A DNA stretch of 64,000 nt from an uncultured Lachnospiraceae bacterium. GTDB taxonomy: Bacteria; Bacillota; Clostridia; Lachnospirales; Lachnospiraceae. The DNA lies in NCBI GenBank assembly GCA_910578715.1, contig CAJTRL010000001.1:1-64000 (forward strand), read 5' to 3'. Each line of letters starts with the position of its first letter. Position 1 is the stretch's first letter. Below, piece by piece: positions 42,278 through 50,856 of the stretch. The position numbers were made by a program, and so were the translations under genes. The notes under the pieces were generated by a model. It saw nothing but the letters and a program-made list of their open reading frames with translations, had not been told where the DNA came from and made no database searches.

Positions 42278-43622
42278 GAAATTGCGAAGGACCCTGTTCC
42301 TGGTCGTTATGATGTTTTTCATGATAACGGTCGTCGTTTTGATGATGAACTGGGAGTTGATAGAAGAAAAGCTGGGTCTGGGCGTCAGGACAGAAGAAAC
42401 TACGGTCAGCGTGGAAGAGCCGGTAACGGAAGATAAGCAGATAGGCAATGATTTACAGGCCTTTTTGCAGGACGAGACTTTTTTTGACTCGGACACGCAT
42501 TATAAGAGCATTGAATCTTATGCGGGCAAAGCCGTGTCCGTCGTTATGAGCTCGGTTGCAAAAGACTTGCGTATTATGATTGTGGATAACGGCGGAAAGC
42601 TCGTGTCGGGTTTTCCTTTTGTTGTCACAATTCAGGGGCTTGGCGAATATACCGATACGGACAGGGACGGCATCATTTATATCGATAAGCTGCGCGCCGG
42701 GGAATACAGCGTTTCATTGAATGAAGCGGAAGGATTCAGAGTGCCCAATACGGTAATGACTATCAAAGTAAAACAGGAAATCGAGTATCGTGTTCTGGAA
42801 GATATCGAATACATGATGCTGACGGAGGACGATGTGGACGCCTCCAGAGAAGATACGGAAGTCAGGGAAGCGCGCGAGGATGCTGACGGAACCGAAAATA
42901 CGGAATTTGCGGCATCCGGAGAGAATGTAAAAATAGGAATCGATGTTTCCAAATGGAACGAGACCATCGACTGGGAAGCGGTGAAGTCGGACGGTGTGGA
43001 ATTTGCCATTATCCGGTGCGGTTACAGAGGCTCTCAGAGCGGCTCTCTGATTATTGACCCGATGTTTGAGCAGAATATACGCGGAGCGATTGATGCGGAT
43101 ATTCCGGTGGGAGTTTACTTTTTTACACAGGCGGTCAATGAAGTGGAAGCGGTGGAAGAGGCCAGCATGGTCATTAATCTGATACAGCAGTACGATGTGG
43201 ACTATCCGGTGTTCCTTGACAGCGAGAGTGCGGGCGGAAACGGAAGAGCCGACAGTCTGGAAGCGGAGAAGCGGACCGGGATTCATAAGGCTTTTCTGGA
43301 AACGATTTCCAATGCCGGATATGCTACGGGAATCTATGCTTCTGCCAACTGGCTGAAGGAAAGAGTGGATATGACAGAACTGTCAGGTTATAATACATGG
43401 CTTGCGGAGTATGCGGAAGTGCCTTCTTATGACGGTTACTATCATATGTGGCAGTATACTTCCAAAGGTTCGATTGACGGCATTTCAACGAATGTGGACC
43501 TGAACCTGTGCTATATGAATATCGATACGTCGATTGACCATTCTATGGGAGCCGGAGGATATACGGGAGTCGTGAACGGAGATACGGGCAATGTACCGAC
43601 CGGCGGAAGGGCCGATTATTAG
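42267..43622 (+). CDS. Membrane-anchored GH25 muramidase, short form
   Basis: A 451-residue type II membrane protein: helix at about residues 8-28, a Cna-B-like domain (about 90-180), an acidic linker, then a GH25 domain from about 225. G-I-D-V-S-K-W-N-E begins the catalytic domain and F-L-D-S-E holds the acidic pair. It shares domain order and close sequence with the C-terminal part of the protein at 36969 but lacks its repeats. The ATG at 42267 has AGAGG six bases upstream. It is coupled to rfbA by an 11-base overlap and lies before rfbC, so wall cleavage is tied to rhamnose-polymer synthesis. Confidence 0.87.
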   Translation: MDSKKLRRTLFLVVMMFFMITVVVLMMNWELIEEKLGLGVRTEETTVSVEEPVTEDKQIGNDLQAFLQDETFFDSDTHYKSIESYAGKAVSVVMSSVAKDLRIMIVDNGGKLVSGFPFVVTIQGLGEYTDTDRDGIIYIDKLRAGEYSVSLNEAEGFRVPNTVMTIKVKQEIEYRVLEDIEYMMLTEDDVDASREDTEVREAREDADGTENTEFAASGENVKIGIDVSKWNETIDWEAVKSDGVEFAIIRCGYRGSQSGSLIIDPMFEQNIRGAIDADIPVGVYFFTQAVNEVEAVEEASMVINLIQQYDVDYPVFLDSESAGGNGRADSLEAEKRTGIHKAFLETISNAGYATGIYASANWLKERVDMTELSGYNTWLAEYAEVPSYDGYYHMWQYTSKGSIDGISTNVDLNLCYMNIDTSIDHSMGAGGYTGVVNGDTGNVPTGGRADY

Positions 43623-43650
43623 AGGAAGCGAAAGGAGTTTTATTGGAGAA

Positions 43651-44214
43651 ATGGGAAAACTTACGGTAGAGACATGTGAAATAGAGGGGCTGAAGGTCAT
43701 TACGCCGGAAGTTCGGGGGGATGCCAGGGGGTATTTCATGGAGACCTATCAGTATGAGGACTTTAAAGCGATTGGCATCGACCAGGTATTTGTACAGGAT
43801 AATCAGTCCTCTTCCATAAAAGGCGTTCTGCGCGGCCTTCATTTCCAGATTCAGTATCCGCAGGATAAACTCGTCCGGGTACTGAAAGGAGAAGTCTATG
43901 ACGTGGCGGTCGATATCAGGCCGGGTTCCAAAACCTATGGAAAATATTTTGGCGTGCGCCTTTCCGCGGAAAATAAAAAGCAGTTTTTTGTCCCGAAAAA
44001 TTTCGCGCACGGCTTTCTTGTGCTTTCGGATGTGGCGGAATTTGCCTATAAATGTACGGACTTTTACCATCCCAACGACGAGGGCGGAATTATGTGGAAC
44101 GACCCGGATATCGGAATCGACTGGCCGATGGAGGCGGGAATGAAGCTGATTCAGTCGGAAAAAGATACCAAATGGGGCGGTATCAGAGAGTTTACCGAAC
44201 AATATCGGAGATAA
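43651..44214 (+). CDS. rfbC: dTDP-4-dehydrorhamnose 3,5-epimerase
   Basis: Epimerises dTDP-4-keto-6-deoxyglucose at C3 and C5. The cupin-like protein of 187 residues shows the family N-terminus, R-G-Y-F-M-E near 26 and the active-site histidine in L-R-G-L-H-F-Q (His64). P-K-N-F-A-H-G-F and G-I-M-W-N-D-P-D-I follow. The ATG at 43651 fits the family length. The reductase that completes dTDP-rhamnose, RfbD, is not in the window. Confidence 0.94.
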   Translation: MGKLTVETCEIEGLKVITPEVRGDARGYFMETYQYEDFKAIGIDQVFVQDNQSSSIKGVLRGLHFQIQYPQDKLVRVLKGEVYDVAVDIRPGSKTYGKYFGVRLSAENKKQFFVPKNFAHGFLVLSDVAEFAYKCTDFYHPNDEGGIMWNDPDIGIDWPMEAGMKLIQSEKDTKWGGIREFTEQYRR

Positions 44215-44234
44215 AAGCGGAGATTCGTAAGAGA

Positions 44235-45251
44235 ATGAGCGAAAACGATATGGTGACAAAAAAACATGTTTTTCCAAAGCCCGCAGCGATTGCAATTTTC
44301 TGGGGGCTTGGTCTGATTCTGGCGTTTGTACTGGTCATGCACCACAATCCGCTGGCGGACCAGGTGACGGAAAGGATGAAAAAAGTCAGCGGCTGTGTGC
44401 TGATTGCCTTCACTTGTACGATTTTTACAATTTTTTATGACGGCCTGACGACCATTCCAATCGAATTGTTCCAAAGCAGGCGCCTGATTTGGAAACTCGC
44501 CAAAAATGATTTTAAAAAGCGCTATGCGGGGTCTTATCTTGGTATGCTCTGGGCGCTGGCGCAGCCTGTTGTCACGGTTGTGATGTACTGGCTCGTATTC
44601 GATAAAGTTTTTGATACGAGAAGCCAGCTCGTGGCGGGGGGCATTGAAGTGCCATACGTGCTGTACCTGACGGCCGGGCTGGTTCCCTGGTTCTATTTTT
44701 CCGAAGCGCTTACACAGGGTACGATGGCGCTGATAGAATATAATTATCTTGTCAAAAAAGTAGTCTTCAATATCAGTATTCTCCCAATTATCAAGGCGAT
44801 TGCGGCGACATTCATTCATTTGTTTTTCGTCTGTATTGTACTGCTTGTTGCTGTCGGTTACGGCTACTATCCAAGCATTTACACGATACAGATTGTATAT
44901 TACAGCTTCTGCATGTTTCTACTGGTGCTCGGTATGAGTTATCTGACCTGCGCCATTGTCGTTTTTATCAGAGACCTGCAGCAGATTATTGCCATCGCTC
45001 TGCAGATTGGTATGTGGGCGACGCCGATTCTGTGGGATATCTCGATGCTGACGGATAACATGAAGACGGTTTTTAAATTAAATCCGCTCGTTTATATCGT
45101 GGACGGATACCGGAGCGCCCTCTATGGGGAAACCTGGTTCTGGGAGCATTTTTATTCTTCTACCTATTTCTGGATATTTACCATCAGCCTGTTTTGCATC
45201 GCCACATTAATTTTTAAGAAACTGCGGGTACATTTTGCGGATGTGCTGTAA
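44235..45251 (+). CDS. Polysaccharide ABC exporter permease (Wzm/TagG-like)
   Basis: The membrane subunit of an ABC-2-type exporter of lipid-linked polysaccharide. Two extra helices in the first 75 residues precede the normal ABC-2 core, which begins I-W-K-L-A-K-N-D-F-K-K-R-Y near residue 85. The core has six helices and conserved L-G-M-L-W-A-L-A-Q-P and G-L-V-P-W-F-Y-F-S segments. Length is 338 residues; typical Wzm is about 260, so the N-terminal pair is an extension. The ATG at 44235 is chosen; no strong ribosome site is seen. The ATPase follows at 45355. Confidence 0.88.
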   Translation: MSENDMVTKKHVFPKPAAIAIFWGLGLILAFVLVMHHNPLADQVTERMKKVSGCVLIAFTCTIFTIFYDGLTTIPIELFQSRRLIWKLAKNDFKKRYAGSYLGMLWALAQPVVTVVMYWLVFDKVFDTRSQLVAGGIEVPYVLYLTAGLVPWFYFSEALTQGTMALIEYNYLVKKVVFNISILPIIKAIAATFIHLFFVCIVLLVAVGYGYYPSIYTIQIVYYSFCMFLLVLGMSYLTCAIVVFIRDLQQIIAIALQIGMWATPILWDISMLTDNMKTVFKLNPLVYIVDGYRSALYGETWFWEHFYSSTYFWIFTISLFCIATLIFKKLRVHFADVL

Positions 45252-45354
45252 TTATCATTGTTGATGAGAACATGAAAACGGCAGATGTGCCAGTTAGAGG
45301 AGAAGAGGATAGACAGTCGGTGAATGCACCAGTCTGTGCGGGAAGGGAGGGGTT

Positions 45355-46650
45355 ATGATGGAAGAACCCAAGATTGCAATCCAGGTGAAAAATCTGGAAA
45401 AAGTTTATAAACTTTATAATAAGCCTTCCGACAGATTAAAGGAAACACTTGGTCTTGGACGGAAGAAAAAGCATACGGAACATCATGCCCTGAAAGGAAT
45501 TAATCTGACCATCCGCCAGGGAGAAACGGTCGGTATTATCGGAACAAACGGCTCCGGCAAATCGACGATTCTGAAAATAATAACAGGTGTTTTGAATCCA
45601 ACCAGGGGAGAAGTAACCGTGAATGGGCGGATTTCAGCGCTTCTGGAGCTTGGGGCCGGATTCAATATGGAATATAACGGCATCGAGAATATCTATTTAA
45701 ACGGTACGATGATTGGTTTTTCCGAAAAGGAAATTGACGCCAAAATGAATGATATTCTGGAATTTGCAGATATTGGCGAATATGTCCACCAGCCTGTCAA
45801 AACTTATTCCAGCGGCATGTTCGTCCGGCTTGCCTTTGCGGTGGCAATCAATATCGAGCCGGAAATCCTCATCGTGGACGAGGCGCTCTCCGTCGGGGAT
45901 GTTTTTTTTCAGGCAAAATGCTATCATAAATTTGAAGAATTTAAGAAAATGGGCAAAACCATCGTCTTTGTCAGTCATGACCTGAGCAGTATCAGCAAAT
46001 ACTGTGACAGGGTAGTGCTTTTAAACCAGGGCGTTAAGCTGGGCGAAGGCAATCCGAAGGAAATGATAGACGCCTATAAGCAGGTGCTGGTCGGCCAGTA
46101 CACGATAGAAGAGCCGGGCGCGGAAAGGCTATTGGATGATGAACAGCTTCGCGCGCTGGCAGCGGGCGGAAAGAAGAAAAAAGAGGAAAAGGCTGCGAAT
46201 GTCAATCCTGACCTTCTGGAATACGGTTCGAAAAAAGCCGTCATCACGGAATATTATATGACGGATGAAAAAGGAACAAAAACTTCGGCGATTCTCAAGG
46301 GCAGCAGCTTCCACATTCATATGAAGGTAGATGTGTCGGAGGATATTGCCGCACCCGTTTTTGCTTTTACGATTAAAAATATCAGGGGAACGGAAATAAC
46401 CGGAACAAATACGATGTTTGAGAAGGCCTTTCTGGAATCGGTGAAGGCGGGGGAACAAAAAGAGATTATTTTTACACAGGAAATGAATCTCCAGGGAGGA
46501 GAATATCTGCTCTCGCTCGGTGTGACCGGGTATGAGGGGGATGATTTTACGGTTTACCACCGCCTGTATGATGTGCTGAATCTTACGGTTATCTCGGATA
46601 AGGATACGGTGGGATTCTTTGATATGAATTCGCGGATTCAGATTTTGTAG
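45355..46650 (+). CDS. Polysaccharide ABC exporter ATPase with C-terminal cargo-binding domain (Wzt-like)
   Basis: The ATPase partner of the permease at 44235. Walker A is G-T-N-G-S-G-K-S-T at residues 63-71, the signature Y-S-S-G-M lies near 155 and Walker B I-L-I-V-D-E-A near 178. After residue 270 a Lys/Glu-rich linker leads to a beta-rich domain of about 140 residues. This matches the C-terminal domain of Wzt proteins that recognise the capped end of their polymer. Length, 431 residues, is that of Wzt rather than short TagH. AGGGAGGGG precedes the double ATG. Confidence 0.92.
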   Translation: MMEEPKIAIQVKNLEKVYKLYNKPSDRLKETLGLGRKKKHTEHHALKGINLTIRQGETVGIIGTNGSGKSTILKIITGVLNPTRGEVTVNGRISALLELGAGFNMEYNGIENIYLNGTMIGFSEKEIDAKMNDILEFADIGEYVHQPVKTYSSGMFVRLAFAVAINIEPEILIVDEALSVGDVFFQAKCYHKFEEFKKMGKTIVFVSHDLSSISKYCDRVVLLNQGVKLGEGNPKEMIDAYKQVLVGQYTIEEPGAERLLDDEQLRALAAGGKKKKEEKAANVNPDLLEYGSKKAVITEYYMTDEKGTKTSAILKGSSFHIHMKVDVSEDIAAPVFAFTIKNIRGTEITGTNTMFEKAFLESVKAGEQKEIIFTQEMNLQGGEYLLSLGVTGYEGDDFTVYHRLYDVLNLTVISDKDTVGFFDMNSRIQIL

Positions 46651-46672
46651 AGGGTAAGGAATAAGGATTAGT

Positions 46673-47161
46673 ATGCAAAAGGCGGGATATCGTGTTATTG
46701 TTAAAATATTTTTAACCATTTTTATGACAATCGGGTGTAACCTCATGATGGGGGAGCCTTGGCGGGAGGATATTTTTCCTTATGTTTTCCTGATACTGGC
46801 TGGTGCAGCCCTTTTTTCCATGGATGATGAAAAACTGTCTGTCTGGGCAAGGGAAAATAAAAGAAAAGCATTGTTGCTGCTTGCGGCGTCTTTTCTTATA
46901 CAGTGTGCGCTGCGAAGGCCTGACCAGGCGGAAAGCCTGATGGTTTTCATAAAAATTTGTGTAAAAATGCTTATATGTAGCATTACATTGTTTGTAATTC
47001 TCTCGTTATGTATGATTCGGTTACTTAAAGAAAGAAAACTACCGGGAAAAATCTTTTGTCTTTTTTCCATGATTACAGTCCTGTACTTCTATTTTATTAG
47101 GGGGGGGGCAAGAATCCGGTATATATCCGTTCATTCTGGTTCTGCTTTTGTATCTTGCTGA
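46673..47161 (+). CDS. N-terminal part of a DUF6020-like membrane protein, cut by a G9 frameshift
   Basis: A 162-residue reading frame with four hydrophobic helices. After residue 142 it passes through nine consecutive G and then codes for a short tail without membrane character before stopping. In the frame that skips one G, the same DNA reads Q-E-S-G-I-Y-P-F-I-L-V-L-L-L-Y, a clear membrane helix, and runs on into the next large frame. The original gene is therefore one continuous reading frame of about 690 codons, 46673-48752. In this DNA it is in the OFF or broken state. Confidence 0.8.
   Translation: MQKAGYRVIVKIFLTIFMTIGCNLMMGEPWREDIFPYVFLILAGAALFSMDDEKLSVWARENKRKALLLLAASFLIQCALRRPDQAESLMVFIKICVKMLICSITLFVILSLCMIRLLKERKLPGKIFCLFSMITVLYFYFIRGGARIRYISVHSGSAFVSC
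47100..47108 (+). repeat. Homopolymeric G9 tract, likely slippage site
   Basis: Nine G in a row inside a coding region. Frame 46673 is open before it and frame 47148 after it. Removing one G, or adding two, joins them with no stop codon between. It is the only G-run of this length I noticed in the window. Confidence 0.85.
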
Positions 47162-48752
47162 GGGAGAGGATAAAGCGGGGAAAAGAGAGAAAAAAATTAA
47201 GCTGGCTGGCGCATTTTTTTTCGCATGCTGTGAGGCGTTGGGATATATGGCGATATTCAGCTGGGGGTTTCATGGAAATTTTTTGCAGTGGTTATGCCTG
47301 GCGGCGGCCGGTATTATGATATGGGAATTTGTGTTCTATTATGTTCTGACGGATGTTCTGATGCTGCTTGACTGGCAGACGAACAGGGGAACGGTCGGCG
47401 GAAAACAACTTTCGGGCAAGGCCACAATATTGATGTTTGCTGTTATGGTGGGAGTTAGGTTTCTCTTTTGGCTGAATTGGTTTCCGGGCCTCCTAAGTAA
47501 AGATACTTTTGGTCAGATTCAACAGGCAATAGGAAATGTTCCGTATAGCAATCATCATTCCTGGCTTCATACGATGCTTATCAGGGCATTTTTAACGGGA
47601 GGGGTATACCAGCATCGGATAGCGCTGATGTCTCTGACCGATTTGGTATTCTCTTCTGTTCTACTGTTATGGATTTTGCATCATTATTATGAGAGAACAT
47701 CGATACGGATGTGGCTGCCCGCGGCGGTTGTTTATACGCTGGGACCGCTCCATTGTATTTTTTCGGTCAGCATCAGAAAAGACCCGTTTTTTGCCTACGC
47801 AGTATTGGGATATACGCTGGTTTTGTTATTGATGGAAGAGCAGAGCCGTAAAGAGGGGAAACCCAGGTGGTATATGTGGCCTGTCTATATTGTCGCAACC
47901 TTCCTGTTCTGTTTTTTGCGCACAAATGGGTTATATGCGTGGGTTCTGGCACTGCCGTTTCTGCTCTGGCACTTTAGAAAACAGTTAAAGGGCTGGCTGA
48001 TTTCTGTCGGTATCTGTCTGTTACTGATTGTGACATACAAAAGTGTTATTCTACCCGGATTCCATGTTATTGAGCCAGATATTGTGGAATCGCTGTCCGT
48101 TCCGCTTCAGCAGATTGCGTATACGATTCAGAAAGATGGAGAGTTTTCCGAGTATGATAAAGAAATCATTGGGAATATTGTGGATATGGAATTGATGGGA
48201 GAATACTATACTGAATGGATGTCCGACCCGGTTAAAAATATAATTCGGGGAAGCGGTCATCAGGAATATATCGGTGAAAACAAAGGCGAGTTTATCAAAA
48301 TGTACCTTTCGGTGGGAATGAAAAATCCGGTAGAGTACATGACTGCCTTTCTATTCCAGTCGAGGGGCTACTGGCACCAGAAATCGACAGATTTTCTATA
48401 TTATGAAAATGGTGTATATAGCGGCGCCAGCGAGCTTGGAATTGTCAGGGCACCGTTGCTTCCGGCTGGAATCAGCGGTAAAATTGACAGTCTGATGGAG
48501 CTGTATGAGGACGCCTGGAACACTTTCTGGAGTCTGGCATTAAATACTTATGTTGTGGTTGTTTTATGGATATATGCTATGATAAAGAGGAAATGTTGTT
48601 TTCATTTTATACCGCTGGCGGGTATATTTGTAACGTTAATCATTGCAACGCCCGTTGGGAATATGTTCCGGTATGTATACGGAATATATCTTGTTCTTCC
48701 TTTGCTGGCATTACAGACAGGCGTGGAAGGGATGAAGGCGGAAACGGATTAG
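47148..48752 (+). CDS. DUF6020-like membrane protein, C-terminal part after the frameshift
   Basis: A 534-residue frame with about ten membrane helices and a soluble loop region (about 300-410), matching the DUF6020-like group as I recall it. L-L-S-K-D-T-F-G near residue 112 gives an acidic outer-loop residue as in GT-C transferases. The apparent TTG start lies inside the continuing coding sequence and has no convincing ribosome site, so independent translation is doubtful. It follows the Wzt gene and precedes the methyltransferase-kinase. A polymerising or modifying transferase is plausible. Confidence 0.75.
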   Translation: MYLAEGEDKAGKREKKIKLAGAFFFACCEALGYMAIFSWGFHGNFLQWLCLAAAGIMIWEFVFYYVLTDVLMLLDWQTNRGTVGGKQLSGKATILMFAVMVGVRFLFWLNWFPGLLSKDTFGQIQQAIGNVPYSNHHSWLHTMLIRAFLTGGVYQHRIALMSLTDLVFSSVLLLWILHHYYERTSIRMWLPAAVVYTLGPLHCIFSVSIRKDPFFAYAVLGYTLVLLLMEEQSRKEGKPRWYMWPVYIVATFLFCFLRTNGLYAWVLALPFLLWHFRKQLKGWLISVGICLLLIVTYKSVILPGFHVIEPDIVESLSVPLQQIAYTIQKDGEFSEYDKEIIGNIVDMELMGEYYTEWMSDPVKNIIRGSGHQEYIGENKGEFIKMYLSVGMKNPVEYMTAFLFQSRGYWHQKSTDFLYYENGVYSGASELGIVRAPLLPAGISGKIDSLMELYEDAWNTFWSLALNTYVVVVLWIYAMIKRKCCFHFIPLAGIFVTLIIATPVGNMFRYVYGIYLVLPLLALQTGVEGMKAETD

Positions 48753-48780
48753 AAATATCGGAAAGGAAAGGGGGATTGGC

Positions 48781-50853
48781 GTGACAGAAAAAATCGGAAA
48801 AGTCAGACTTGATTTAAAACATTATCCGGGGGAGGATTTCTATTGTGACGGAGAGGTTGAGGATGAACTGCTTGAAATCACAAGAAATTATGCACAGGTG
48901 GAGTACCCGCGTATTATAGAGGAGCGGAAAAGCTGGCCGGTGCTCTATCATTTGTCGTCTTTGCGCGAGAATATCGTGGACTGGCTTCCTATTGACAGCG
49001 GTATGAAGGTGCTGGAAGTAGGGTCCGGCTGTGGAGCCATTACGGGTGCGCTTGCGAGAAAGGCCGGAGAGGTGCACTGTGTGGATTTGTCCAAAAAAAG
49101 AAGTATGATTAACGCATACAGACATATGGACTGTGAAAACGTGACGATTCATGTCGGCAATTTTCAGGATGTGGAGCCGGATTTGCCCTGTGATTACGAT
49201 TATATCCTTCTGATAGGCGTTTTTGAATACGCACAGGCATATATCGAATCCGGGAGTCCTTATGAAGATTTCCTGCATATTATCGGAAAACATATAAAAA
49301 ATAACGGTCGTATTGTAATAGCAATCGAGAATAAATTAGGATTGAAATATTGGGCGGGCTGTAAGGAAGACCATCTCGGCACATGGTTCAGCAGTCTGGA
49401 AGATTATCCGGAAGGCGGCGTTGTCAGGACCTTTACGAGAAAAGGACTTATCAAAACGGCAAGGCGATGCGGCTTTTCGGATATTTCCATGTATTATCCT
49501 TACCCGGATTACAAATTTATGACGAAGCTGTATTCTGACAGTTATCTGCCAAAACCGGGAGAGCTCTCTTCCAATCTGCGGAATTTTGACAGGGAAAGGC
49601 TGCAGCTGTTCGATGAAAAACGGGTATTCGATACTTTGATAAAAGAAGAAGAATTTCCGCTGTTTTCCAATTCTTATCTGATGATTCTGGGCGGGGAGCC
49701 GGAAATAAAATATGCCAAATATTCAAATGACCGGGCGGAAATGTTTCAAATCAAAACGCTGCTTCGGGAAACTGTCAGCGGCGGACAGACGGCAAGACAG
49801 GTTGAAAAACACCCGTTATATGATGGCGCGGAAACCCATATACGACAGATAGCCCAGTCATATCAAAAATTGACGGAGCGTTTTGCGGGAGGAAAACTTG
49901 CCGTAAATGCCTGTAAATTAAATGATGATTTTATTTCCGGGAGAACAAAAGAAAATGACGAGTATGTCACGTTTGAATATCTGGAAGGAAAAACGCTGGA
50001 AGAACTCCTGGATGACTGCCTTGAACGGGATGATTTAGAAGGATTCCATGCGTTATTTGATGAATATCTGGAAAAAATTTCCTATCATGAGGATATGACA
50101 ATTGCTGATTATGACTTGATTTTTGCAAATATTCTGATTACAGAAGACGGACAGTGGCATGTGATTGACTATGAATGGACCTTCGATAAGGCAGTGGAAA
50201 CAAAAGAAATTGCTTTCAGAGCAATCTACTGTTATTTATTGGAAGATGAAAAACGGAATAAATTAAATCTGGATATGATATTGGACGAGCTCGGCATAAC
50301 GGAAGCTGAAGCGGAAGGGTACAGACGCCAGGAAATGAAGTTCCAGAAGTATGTGACCGGCAAAAGGATGTCGATGGAAGAAATAAGAGGTGTTATTAAT
50401 CAGCCTATATACGCGCTGTCGGAACTTCCGATGCTGACGCCGGAGGAAAAGCTGAAAGAAAGAGTGCAGATATATGAGGACAAAGGAAACGGTTTTTCGG
50501 AAGAGCAGTCTTTTTTTCTGGAAGAGGTTTCCGGTCAGGAGAGACAGTTCCGGCTTGTGCTGGAGGGAAATTACAAAGCGCTGCGCATCGACCCCTGCTG
50601 TGACTTCTGCATCGTTTATCTGGAAGAAATACGCTGGAACGGAAAACCTGTTTCTTTAAAAGGAAAGAGCCTTTTATCGAACGGCATACGAACGGGGGAA
50701 GGGGTTTATGCCTTTGCCACACAGGACCCGAATATAACGCTTCCGCTGGCGAACCTGGAGCAGAAACAGGAGAATCTGCTGGAAGTTTCCATGCAGGTTA
50801 CCAGAGTGCCGGAAGCGACGGCGCTTCATATGCAGAAGAGAGGATTGTTTTAG
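48781..50853 (+). CDS. Methyltransferase-kinase fusion, WbdD-like candidate chain terminator
   Basis: A 690-residue cytosolic protein. Residues 50-250 are a class I SAM methyltransferase with motif I V-L-E-V-G-S-G-C-G at 77-85 and V-D-L-S after the second strand. Residues about 380-490 look like a kinase C-lobe: D445-L-I-F-A-N450 followed by V-I-D463-Y-E-W, the order of catalytic loop and metal-binding aspartate. The last 150 residues form an unassigned domain. E. coli WbdD has methyltransferase then kinase and caps O9a polymer for recognition by Wzt. The nearby Wzt with its C-terminal domain supports the comparison. A GTG start follows AAGGGGG. Confidence 0.72.
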   Translation: MTEKIGKVRLDLKHYPGEDFYCDGEVEDELLEITRNYAQVEYPRIIEERKSWPVLYHLSSLRENIVDWLPIDSGMKVLEVGSGCGAITGALARKAGEVHCVDLSKKRSMINAYRHMDCENVTIHVGNFQDVEPDLPCDYDYILLIGVFEYAQAYIESGSPYEDFLHIIGKHIKNNGRIVIAIENKLGLKYWAGCKEDHLGTWFSSLEDYPEGGVVRTFTRKGLIKTARRCGFSDISMYYPYPDYKFMTKLYSDSYLPKPGELSSNLRNFDRERLQLFDEKRVFDTLIKEEEFPLFSNSYLMILGGEPEIKYAKYSNDRAEMFQIKTLLRETVSGGQTARQVEKHPLYDGAETHIRQIAQSYQKLTERFAGGKLAVNACKLNDDFISGRTKENDEYVTFEYLEGKTLEELLDDCLERDDLEGFHALFDEYLEKISYHEDMTIADYDLIFANILITEDGQWHVIDYEWTFDKAVETKEIAFRAIYCYLLEDEKRNKLNLDMILDELGITEAEAEGYRRQEMKFQKYVTGKRMSMEEIRGVINQPIYALSELPMLTPEEKLKERVQIYEDKGNGFSEEQSFFLEEVSGQERQFRLVLEGNYKALRIDPCCDFCIVYLEEIRWNGKPVSLKGKSLLSNGIRTGEGVYAFATQDPNITLPLANLEQKQENLLEVSMQVTRVPEATALHMQKRGLF

Positions 50854-50856
50854 CGT

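Noticed and set aside
47148..47200. Independent start of the downstream DUF6020-like frame
   Set aside because: No adequate ribosome site precedes the TTG, and coding-like membrane sequence continues upstream in the same frame up to the G-run.
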